DNA from: Bacteroidales bacterium
GTDB lineage: Bacteria > Bacteroidota > Bacteroidia > Bacteroidales > UBA3663
Assembly: GCA_016293065.1 (NCBI GenBank)
Contig: JAEDEY010000007.1
Coordinates: 1-41,933, forward strand
DNA length: 41,933 nucleotides
Direction: 5' to 3'
The notes under the pieces were generated by a model. The model was not told where the DNA came from. It did no database searches and saw nothing but the letters and a program-made list of their open reading frames with translations. Numbering within the stretch: the stretch's first letter is position 1; every line of letters starts with the position of its first letter. This document shows, piece by piece, positions 10,101 through 16,704 of this stretch. Made by a program: the position numbers and the translations under genes.

Positions 10101-11104
10101 TTTCGTCCCCAGTAGCCGAATTCGTTGCTGGAAGAAGAGATGACAGCAAGACCCTTCATGTAGATATTGACCCACATATTTCCCTTTTGGTCGCGAATAG
10201 CCTTATGAATCTTGAGGTGACTGGTAGGCTGTGATGTCATGTTGAACAAGACATCTTTAACCTTACCATTCTCATGATTGATGACCTTGAAACCACTGCC
10301 ATCGGTACAGACAATGAGGTCGGATGTCTGACGGTGGTCGATGAGGTATCTGATCGATGCCTTTGTTATTGGCTCGCTGTTGAATTTGGAAACTGAGTCG
10401 TTGTCGGGATTATAGACATAGATATCATTGTGGGTCGTGACAATATAGATAGTACCGTTGACGATGTGAAAATCATAGATATAGAAATCAGGAGTCTGGA
10501 TTCGGCATATCATCTTAGCCTTGCCATTGCGGATACGATAGAGCCCATCCTGGCGCTTCAAAGCCCAGATATTATTCTGGTTGTCGCATGCGACCCTAAA
10601 TACACCATGTGCATCCATTTCCCAATTGAGGGTCTCTGCAACAGGTCTGCCTTCGACAATATTTACCTTATAGGCATTGTCACCGAACGAACAAATCGAA
10701 CCATCGGGCAACTTGCAGAAGCCCGATACCGTCTCGTCGAATGGTCGGCCGTCGGCATAAACCGAGTTGCTTGAAAAACGATTTGTCTGCTTGTCGAAGA
10801 TCTGCATGCCTAGATATGTACCGACATAGAGGCGCATGTCATCGCCCTCGAATGCCGCATAGACCAGATCATGGTTCAATGACAACGAATCGTCTTCCTC
10901 ATGGTTATAAATTGTGACCTTATTGCCATCAAAACGATTGAGACCATTGTCGGTGGCAACCCAGATGAACCCGTCGCTATCCTGATAAACGTCTGAGATG
11001 CGCTTTGAGGAAAGCGACTCATCGACCATGAACATAAACTCCTGAGCGGTGGTTGGGATGACGCTGTAAAGTAAAAGAAATAAAGTAATGAGCGAATATT
11101 TCAT
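7160..11104 (-). CDS. Hybrid two-component system sensor/regulator (HTCS)
   Basis: A single-chain sensor kinase and transcription factor that detects a glycan fragment in the periplasm and switches on its polysaccharide locus. I chose the ATG at 11104 because it begins the signal peptide MKYSLITLFLLLYSVIPTTAQ; an upstream in-frame start at 11185 would only add an odd AT-rich leader. This gives 1314 residues. Domains in order: Reg_prop beta-propeller repeats (about 30-640), Y_Y_Y domain (about 680-755), one membrane helix (about 765-790), HisKA with phosphoacceptor H about 819 in NISHEIKTPLS, HATPase with DNGIGI near 968, a receiver with phosphoacceptor D about 1108 in IISDVMMPEMDG, and a C-terminal AraC-type helix-turn-helix (about 1215-1310). 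All catalytic motifs are intact. It is divergent from susC, the usual arrangement. Confidence 0.95.
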   Translation of the reverse strand: MKYSLITLFLLLYSVIPTTAQEFMFMVDESLSSKRISDVYQDSDGFIWVATDNGLNRFDGNKVTIYNHEEDDSLSLNHDLVYAAFEGDDMRLYVGTYLGMQIFDKQTNRFSSNSVYADGRPFDETVSGFCKLPDGSICSFGDNAYKVNIVEGRPVAETLNWEMDAHGVFRVACDNQNNIWALKRQDGLYRIRNGKAKMICRIQTPDFYIYDFHIVNGTIYIVTTHNDIYVYNPDNDSVSKFNSEPITKASIRYLIDHRQTSDLIVCTDGSGFKVINHENGKVKDVLFNMTSQPTSHLKIHKAIRDQKGNMWVNIYMKGLAVISSSSNEFGYWGRKSLVKNIVGENPVTALCKDSKSNVWVGTDGDGIYRIADDGESSYHYPTYTDGGNTPSNIKTICADSNGDVWFGSYGNGIGRVSVKNGKYSSCEDLFCRLGMPVTRFYDIVEDGNRRLWAASLGSGIFCYDLDSQKLVEELSFFNEINKWQTSLLYTSNNLLYVGTFDGIFYIDLSADTIYPRQMFERVAINSMYEDSKGQVWAGSNNGLLLVDTTGIIHTFSVEEGLPQVSINSINEGEDNSLWLASDKGLIFYSPSDGTSVRYTTNDGLQSMEFSKCRSLKDASGRIWFAGESGVTFFRQKDIELSGNKRHARLIDFIVNNETVTVETLSDGKPIITEPLVNATTFELSSYDNSFAMEFGTYELDTPAKAEFFYSVNDSDWKSIPAGSRRAHFNNMAPGSYNIKFKLIDNLVESDVQQVCIVVRPYWWLSGWALIIYALLVVIIVTALFYYARLIYLAKKRNERHKRAIEINEAKLRFFTNISHEIKTPLSLIISPLQKLMSSDDDPKRQDTYRTMYRNSKMLTDLINQLLDVRKIDNGRLHLCFRNLDIIAIVKDLSSYFNVIASEKNISFSFVHEASELFVWIDPDYFDKIIMNLLSNAFKYTPSGGSIILTIKTIEKPDGKKYAEIEVKDNGIGIKEKDLRHIFERFYIAENNKATGSSNGIGLHLTRSIVNLHHGSIRAMNNANGVGACFVVELPIGKEHFRSDDNLLDEETKVKSSSSFNLLIVDDDPEIRSYLRKELSSDFHIDTCSNGKEALQYVFNKQPDLIISDVMMPEMDGITLCKKIKQNIDLNHIPVILLTAKSDENTNLQGLKYGADAYVTKPFYIEIVRRTALNLVNLRSQLQNIYTGQQTQDERQIKIEMESPNKKLLDRIMKVVNNNIGNPDLSIDMICEEVGISRAHIYRKLKELTNQSGRDFIKNIRLKYAENLLLEDRYSIGNIAEKVGFRKQSSFTLAFKEKYGLPPQQWREAQRTKSE

Positions 11105-11123
11105 AATTATGATATTTTTTTTG

Positions 11124-11131
11124 CAAATATA
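11124..11131 (-). promoter_or_regulatory. Candidate -7 element for the HTCS gene
   Basis: The minus strand reads TATATTTG, a full match to TAnnTTTG, about 20 nt upstream of the ATG at 11104. No good TTTG -33 element sits at the right distance, so expression may be weak or activator-dependent. Confidence 0.45.
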
Positions 11132-11320
11132 GCAATATTTTTCGATTGAGGTATAAATGCGACTAATAATAAGGAAAAATATCACATTAATGAGACAAAT
11201 TTGAAAATATTTGAAACATTTGAGTATGGTAAAGGAAAGATAGCGACCGGTAATGATAGAAAAATAATCGCTCTTGTATCAAAGATGAGATAAACAGACA
11301 AAACTGCGAGACACAAAAAT

Positions 11321-11351
11321 TTTGAGACATATTATGAAATGTGTAATTTTG
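11321..11351 (+). promoter_or_regulatory. susC promoter with perfect -33 and -7 elements
   Basis: TTTG (11321-11324), a 19-bp spacer, then TAATTTTG (11344-11351) match the Bacteroidota housekeeping sigma consensus at every fixed position. Start of transcription is expected near 11357, leaving a leader of about 63 nt before susC. A GAGACA unit (11324-11329) abuts the -33 element, so regulator binding could act directly on polymerase. Confidence 0.8.
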
Positions 11352-11420
11352 CACCGGTAAAAATACCATTACCTATTTTGACGATACACATTTATTTAAT
11401 ATTACTAAAAACTAATCATT

Positions 11421-14400
11421 ATGGAAATCGCAATCCGCAAGATGAAGTCCCTTTGGGTTCTCATCGCTTTGTGTCTCTTCCCTGTAGTGGCATACGCACA
11501 GAGCATTTCGGTATCCGGTACTGTAGTTGACGAATTAGGCGAGCCTATTCTCGGAGCAAACATCATCCAGAAAGGTACAACCAACGGCGTCCTTACAGAT
11601 ATCGACGGTAATTTCTCTTTGAAGGCACCAAATGGTGCTACTCTTGTTGTCTCATATATCGGTTATGAGACTGTCGAAGTAAAGGTCACTGGAACTAAGC
11701 CAATGCAGATTGTCCTTGCAGAAGATGTCAAGGCTCTCGAAGACGTTGTAGTGATCGGATACGGTACTCAGCGCAAGGAGGCCATCACAGGCTCTGTTGC
11801 TTCTGTTAGCTCAGCCAAGTTGATGGAGAACCCTTCTTCTAACATCACACAGGCTCTTCAGAACCGTATCGCTGGTGTCGATATGCAGCAGACCAACACT
11901 CAGCCTGGTGCTGAAATGCGCATCCGCATCCGTGGTCAGCGTTCTCTCTCGGCAAGCAACGACCCTCTCATCGTTCTTGATGGTATCCCATTCCTTGGTT
12001 CACTCTCAGACATCAACCCTTCTGACATCAAGTCGATGGACATCCTCAAGGATGCTTCTTCTACTGCCATCTACGGTTCTCGTGGTGCCAATGGTGTCAT
12101 CATGATCACAACCAACAAGGGTTCTATGGGCACTCCAGCCAAGGTCTCTTACAATGGCTATGTAGGCTTCAAGACTCTCTTCAACCCATTCCCAATGATG
12201 AATGGCGAGGAGTTTACCGCTATGCGTAAGCTTGCTGGCAAATATACCAACGGTGTTGACGAAGTGGATGGTGTGAACACCGACTGGCAGGATATGTTCT
12301 ATCAGACTGGTATCTCTAACAGTCACGATATCACAGTGAGCGGTGGCACTCAGGGCGGCAGCTACAGCTTTGGTGCGGGCTACATGCACGATGAAGGCGT
12401 TATCCCAACTCAGGCATTCGACCGTATCTCTGTTCGTGCCAACCTCGACCAGAAGATCGGCAAGTATGTGCGCATGGGCTTGTCTTCGACCAATACATAC
12501 AATACTACCGACGGTTCGCAAATCGGTATGTATGGTGTTCTCCAGATGTCACCTATTGCAGATCCATACAATGCTGATGGCACAATGAAGCGTGTCGTTC
12601 ACCTTGCATCTGACGATGTCTTCGTGATCAACAAGGACATACTTGAAGGTATGAAAGACACTTGGCTGAACCACAAGCAGACTCTCGGCACATACAACAC
12701 ACTCTTCGGAGAAGTTGAAGCTCCTTGGGTTCCTGGTCTCAAGTATCGCATCAACGTAGGTCTCAACTATCGTGCTACCAAGACTGGTGCATTCACAGGC
12801 ACAGGTGCCAACAGTGCTAACGAGAATCAGGTCAACTCTGCTTCTATACAGCACAGCGAATATATGAACTGGGCAGTTGAGAACGTGCTCACATACGACA
12901 AGACCATTGCCGACAAGCACAACATCAACGTTGTTGGAATGTATTCTGCAGAGCAGACTACTTATACACAGAGCCACATGAGCTCACAGGACATCCCAGC
13001 TGAGTACTTCCAGTACTTCAACATCGGTGCTGGCCGTCAGAATGTGACAGTCAACCCTAACTACCAGAATTACTGGCAGGCAGGTCTCGTGTCATGGATG
13101 GGACGTATCATGTACGACTATGATGGTCGCTACATGGCAAGTGTTGCTCTCCGTTCTGATGCATCTTCCCGTCTTGCCAAGGGCCATCAGTGGCACACCT
13201 ATCCTGCAGTGTCGATGGGTTGGAACATCGGCCGTGAAGAGTTCATGAAAGACTATGAATGGATTGACAACCTGAAGATCCGTGTAGGTTATGGACAGAC
13301 TTCCAACCAAGCCATCAGCCCATATACGACACTCGGTACACTCGGTACTACTCCTTACAACTTCGGTGACGAAGGCGATCCTTCTTATGCAATGGGTTAC
13401 TATCCAAGCAAGCTTGCCAACCAGGAACTTGGCTGGGAGTACAGCTCTACCTGGAACTATGGTATCGATTTCTCATTGTTCAACAGTCGCTTGAGCGGTA
13501 CTATCGAGTACTATACAATGAAGACTAAGGACATCCTCCTGAACGTGTCTCTTCCAAGCACCGCAGGTGTGAGCAGCTATATGGCTAACATCGGTGAGAC
13601 CGAGAACAAGGGTTTTGAAATGACACTCAACGGAACCATCATCGACAACAAGAACGGCTGGACTTGGGAAGCAGGATTCAATGTAGCTGCCAACCGCAAC
13701 AAGTTGACTGCTCTTGCTTCTGGTGCTGAACGTGATGAGGGTAACGGCTGGTTCGTTGGTCACCCAATCGACTGTATCTACGACTATGTGTATGATGGTC
13801 TTTGGAACGAAGGCGACAAGGACTACGAGTATCTCCAGACTCTCGAGCCTGGTGGAAACGAAGGTATGATCAAGGTTAAGTACGACATCGAGCGTGATGC
13901 CAATGGCAAGCCAACACGTTCAGTCGGTCCAGACGACCGTCAGATCATCTCTCTTGAGCCGAAGTTTGTAGGTGGTTTCAATACTCGCGTTGCATGGAAG
14001 AACATCGACCTCAACATCATCGGAGCATATCAGGTAGGCGGCAAGCTCGTTTCTACTCTCTATGGCGGCAGCGGTTACCTCAACCTCCTCACGGGTCGTC
14101 GTGGCAACGTCAAGGTTGACTACTGGACTCCAGAGAACAAGGATGCCAAGTATCCAAAGCCAGGTGGTATCCAGTCGGGTGACAACCAGAAGTATGCCTC
14201 TACTCTCGGCATCTTCGACGGCAGCTTCTGCAAGATCCGCACCATCACATTGGGTTACAACTTCGACAAGAAGCTTCTCAAGCACACAGGACTCAGCGCA
14301 TTGCGTGCATACTTCACTGTTCAGAACCCATTCGTGATCAGCTCTGATTACTACAAGGAGAGCAAGCTCGATCCAGAACCAAACTCAATGTCCAACCAGG

Positions 14401-14504
14401 GTCAGTTCCACGCTACTCAGCTTGGTGGTCACGCAATCCCAGTAGTCGGTACCAATGCTCCTTGCACACGCAACTACCTCATCGGTTTGAACGTATCATT
14501 CTAA
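11421..14504 (+). CDS. SusC-like TonB-dependent outer-membrane transporter
   Basis: A 1027-residue outer-membrane porin that imports oligosaccharides with energy from TonB, working with the SusD lipoprotein encoded next. A signal peptide ends at AYA (about residue 26). It is followed by a carboxypeptidase-regulatory-like domain (ISVSGTVVDELGEPILGANI, about 29-110), then a plug with the SusC hallmarks DVVVIGYGTQRKEAITGSVA and ILKDASSTAIYGSRGANGVI (about 115-235), and a long C-terminal beta-barrel ending in an aromatic residue (GLNVSF). Length is normal for the family. The stop is 22 bp before susD, so they form an operon driven by the promoter at 11321-11351. Divergent HTCS control is expected. 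Substrate cannot be told from sequence. Confidence 0.96.
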   Translation: MEIAIRKMKSLWVLIALCLFPVVAYAQSISVSGTVVDELGEPILGANIIQKGTTNGVLTDIDGNFSLKAPNGATLVVSYIGYETVEVKVTGTKPMQIVLAEDVKALEDVVVIGYGTQRKEAITGSVASVSSAKLMENPSSNITQALQNRIAGVDMQQTNTQPGAEMRIRIRGQRSLSASNDPLIVLDGIPFLGSLSDINPSDIKSMDILKDASSTAIYGSRGANGVIMITTNKGSMGTPAKVSYNGYVGFKTLFNPFPMMNGEEFTAMRKLAGKYTNGVDEVDGVNTDWQDMFYQTGISNSHDITVSGGTQGGSYSFGAGYMHDEGVIPTQAFDRISVRANLDQKIGKYVRMGLSSTNTYNTTDGSQIGMYGVLQMSPIADPYNADGTMKRVVHLASDDVFVINKDILEGMKDTWLNHKQTLGTYNTLFGEVEAPWVPGLKYRINVGLNYRATKTGAFTGTGANSANENQVNSASIQHSEYMNWAVENVLTYDKTIADKHNINVVGMYSAEQTTYTQSHMSSQDIPAEYFQYFNIGAGRQNVTVNPNYQNYWQAGLVSWMGRIMYDYDGRYMASVALRSDASSRLAKGHQWHTYPAVSMGWNIGREEFMKDYEWIDNLKIRVGYGQTSNQAISPYTTLGTLGTTPYNFGDEGDPSYAMGYYPSKLANQELGWEYSSTWNYGIDFSLFNSRLSGTIEYYTMKTKDILLNVSLPSTAGVSSYMANIGETENKGFEMTLNGTIIDNKNGWTWEAGFNVAANRNKLTALASGAERDEGNGWFVGHPIDCIYDYVYDGLWNEGDKDYEYLQTLEPGGNEGMIKVKYDIERDANGKPTRSVGPDDRQIISLEPKFVGGFNTRVAWKNIDLNIIGAYQVGGKLVSTLYGGSGYLNLLTGRRGNVKVDYWTPENKDAKYPKPGGIQSGDNQKYASTLGIFDGSFCKIRTITLGYNFDKKLLKHTGLSALRAYFTVQNPFVISSDYYKESKLDPEPNSMSNQGQFHATQLGGHAIPVVGTNAPCTRNYLIGLNVSF

Positions 14505-14526
14505 CATACCAAAAAAGATTACTAAT

Positions 14527-16446
14527 ATGAACAAGAATATTATTCGCGTATGCGGTCTTGCAGTACTCTCTGCTATGACTTTAGCTTCTTGTAACGACGT
14601 GCTCGACGAGCAGCCACGAAGCAGCTACGATCCTTCTTTCTTCAAGACAGAAGAGGGTGTGAAGGGTGGATTGACATCACTCTACTCACATCTCCGTAAC
14701 CTCTACGGACAGGCTTACTACTTCACTTCGCTCGAAGCAGGTACTGATGAATATACTTACGGACATTCAGCCGACGGTAACCAGAAGGATATCGACATGA
14801 CTGGTGTGGGCGAGGTTAAATCGACTACCGTACGTTCTGACGCTTTGTGGGGCACAGCCTTCAGTGAAATCAACACAGCATGCTCGGTAATCGAGAACGC
14901 TACAGAAGTAGGCATCGACGATGCTCTCGTTGCTGAGGCATACTTCTTCCGCGGCTTCTATTACTTCAAGCTGGTTCAGACATTCGGTGGCGTGCCACTC
15001 GATCTCGGTGGCGGTGAGCTTCATTCGAACAATGCTCCAAAGCGCACGTCAGTGCGTAATACAGTTGATGAGGTCTATAACAAGGCTGTATTCCCAGACC
15101 TTGAGAAGGCTGTCAACGACCTTCCAGAGACATCACGCCGCATTGGTACTGTCACCAAGAACGTGGCTCGTCTCTATCTCGCAAAGGCTTACCTGACCTA
15201 TGGATGGTGGCTTGAGAACCCTAACGGCATCGACACATATCCTGCTACTTCCAACCGTAACTCTGGCGAGGCTCAATCTTACTACAAGAAGGCATTCGAT
15301 ATGGCAAAGACTGCTATCAACAACCCTGGCCCTTACAAGCTTCAGGAGACTTATCGTGACGTACATCTCTTCGAGAATGACCGTAACGCAGAGTGGATGC
15401 TCTGGGCTGACCACACACTCAACAGCGAGCAGTACAATGGTGCAGGCTACGGCTGGGGTAACGGTGGCGCTCCTGAGAACTTCGTAGGCTGGTTCACTCA
15501 GTGGAACTATTGCGGTGACATGAAGGCAAAGGGCGAAAGCGGTAGCATCTTCAACCCTGTAATGCGTGAGCCAATCCAGGGACTTGGACGTCCTTGGACT
15601 CGTATGGCTCCTATCCCTGATGCCCTCAAGAAATTTACCGACAAGGATCTTGACTCTCGCTGGGATGCAACATTCACTACTCAGTATCGTTGCAACTTCA
15701 ACAAGGGAGGCAAGTCTGATGCCTTCGTATATGGTGCCAACGACTCTCACATCAAGAAGGGCGAAACATTCCTCCGCTTCCTTGGTGAGGATGATCCAAA
15801 TGTAGTATATGCACAGGGCAATGGAAGCATCAATGCAGGTACACTTGAAGGACATCCAGAATTCGTGATCAATATCAGCGACATCAGCCGTCAGTCATAC
15901 CCAGGCGTATGGAAGACTACCGACGTTCGTACCGACCGTGACATGGAGAATGAGCTTGGTACACCTAATGCAGGTTCTATCCGCCCATTCGTCATTGCCA
16001 AGTTCTCTGAGCTCTACCTTATCGCTGCCGAAGCAGCTGTCAAGCTCAACGACCAGGTTTCTGCCAAGGAGATGGTCAACGTGATCCGTGCACGTGCAGG
16101 TAAGTGGACTTACAGTGTCAACGACAACTGCCCAAAGGTTGAGGATCACAGTGCTGAGCTCGTTGCCAAGACTCCTGAGACCATCACCATCGACTTCATA
16201 CTTGAGGAGCGTCTTCGTGAGTTCTGGGGCGAGGGTTACCGCTGGTTCGACCTCGTTCGTACACAGACATGGGAGAAGATGGCAGGCGTTTATCACATTG
16301 CCGATGGTCTTGGCCGTCAGGCTGTCGAGAAGAAGCGCGACATCCAGAAGCACTATTACCTTCGTCCAATCCCACAGGGACAGCTCGATGCCCTTGAGAT
16401 GGATGATGCAGAAAAGAAGGCTTATCAGAACCCTGGTTACAATTAA
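14527..16446 (+). CDS. SusD/RagB family glycan-binding lipoprotein
   Basis: A 639-residue surface lipoprotein that forms the lid over the SusC channel and binds the incoming oligosaccharide. The N-terminus MNKNIIRVCGLAVLSAMTLA followed by SCN gives a lipobox (LASC) with lipidation at about C22. The SusD-like N-terminal region (DVLDEQPRSSYDPSFFKTEEG, read in two parts) and the TPR-like helices (ALVAEAYFFRGFYYFKLVQ) are typical, as is the C-terminal RagB segment (FILEERLREFWGEGYRWFDL) and the ending YQNPGYN. It is co-transcribed with susC (22-bp gap) and ends just before a strong terminator at 16488-16525. Slightly longer than many SusD proteins, with no visible defect. Confidence 0.96.
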   Translation: MNKNIIRVCGLAVLSAMTLASCNDVLDEQPRSSYDPSFFKTEEGVKGGLTSLYSHLRNLYGQAYYFTSLEAGTDEYTYGHSADGNQKDIDMTGVGEVKSTTVRSDALWGTAFSEINTACSVIENATEVGIDDALVAEAYFFRGFYYFKLVQTFGGVPLDLGGGELHSNNAPKRTSVRNTVDEVYNKAVFPDLEKAVNDLPETSRRIGTVTKNVARLYLAKAYLTYGWWLENPNGIDTYPATSNRNSGEAQSYYKKAFDMAKTAINNPGPYKLQETYRDVHLFENDRNAEWMLWADHTLNSEQYNGAGYGWGNGGAPENFVGWFTQWNYCGDMKAKGESGSIFNPVMREPIQGLGRPWTRMAPIPDALKKFTDKDLDSRWDATFTTQYRCNFNKGGKSDAFVYGANDSHIKKGETFLRFLGEDDPNVVYAQGNGSINAGTLEGHPEFVINISDISRQSYPGVWKTTDVRTDRDMENELGTPNAGSIRPFVIAKFSELYLIAAEAAVKLNDQVSAKEMVNVIRARAGKWTYSVNDNCPKVEDHSAELVAKTPETITIDFILEERLREFWGEGYRWFDLVRTQTWEKMAGVYHIADGLGRQAVEKKRDIQKHYYLRPIPQGQLDALEMDDAEKKAYQNPGYN

Positions 16447-16487
16447 TTAGGATACTCAGTTAGTTTTTATAAGTTATTATTGGTGGA

Positions 16488-16525
16488 AGAGGCGAGTCTA
16501 TTTGAATAGGCTCGCCTCTCTTTTT
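16488..16525 (+). terminator. Rho-independent terminator after susCD
   Basis: AGAGGCGAGTCTATT pairs with AATAGGCTCGCCTCT (one U.G pair) around a very short loop, followed by CTTTTT. It separates the susCD operon from the barrel gene at 16705. Confidence 0.9.
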
Positions 16526-16585
16526 GTCGATGCTTGGTCGATAAACAGAGGATTTGGTCGAAAAAAACACAGGGTTTCGTCGAAA
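16522..16585 (+). promoter_or_regulatory. Four-copy YTTNGTCGA direct-repeat array (candidate operator)
   Basis: Four 9-mers of the form YTTNGTCGA start at 16522 (TTTTGTCGA), 16533 (CTTGGTCGA), 16553 (TTTGGTCGA) and 16575 (TTTCGTCGA). Spacings are 11, 20 and 22 bp, close to one, two and two helical turns, so all sites face one side of the DNA. Copies 2 and 3 also share the following AAACAGAGG/AAACACAGG tail. A -7-like box (TTACTTTG, 16614-16621, one mismatch) follows about 30 bp later. LytTR-family regulators bind 9-bp direct repeats about 21 bp apart, and one is encoded at 20338. The assignment is inference. Confidence 0.6.
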
Positions 16586-16704
16586 CTCTTTTTTCTATTT
16601 TCTATAATAGCCGTTACTTTGCAACGAAAATCATCGGGAACGATAGATATACGACCCGCTGGTTGGATCTATTACATTGTAAATAATTAATAACAATAGA
16701 AAAT

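Larger units (their letters stand above)
11105..11420. promoter_or_regulatory. HTCS-susC divergent regulatory region
   Basis: A 316-bp AT-rich space between the divergent HTCS and susC genes, with no coding region. It holds the susC promoter (11321-11351), a -7-like box for the HTCS (11124-11131), a triple TTTGA repeat at 11200, 11210 and 11219, and GAGAYA repeats at 11287, 11308 and 11324. The repeats are candidates for the operator of the HTCS AraC-type domain. Confidence 0.6.

Noticed and set aside
11104..11185. Longer N-terminus for the HTCS
   Set aside because: The extra 27 residues contain no conserved sequence and would place the signal peptide internally.
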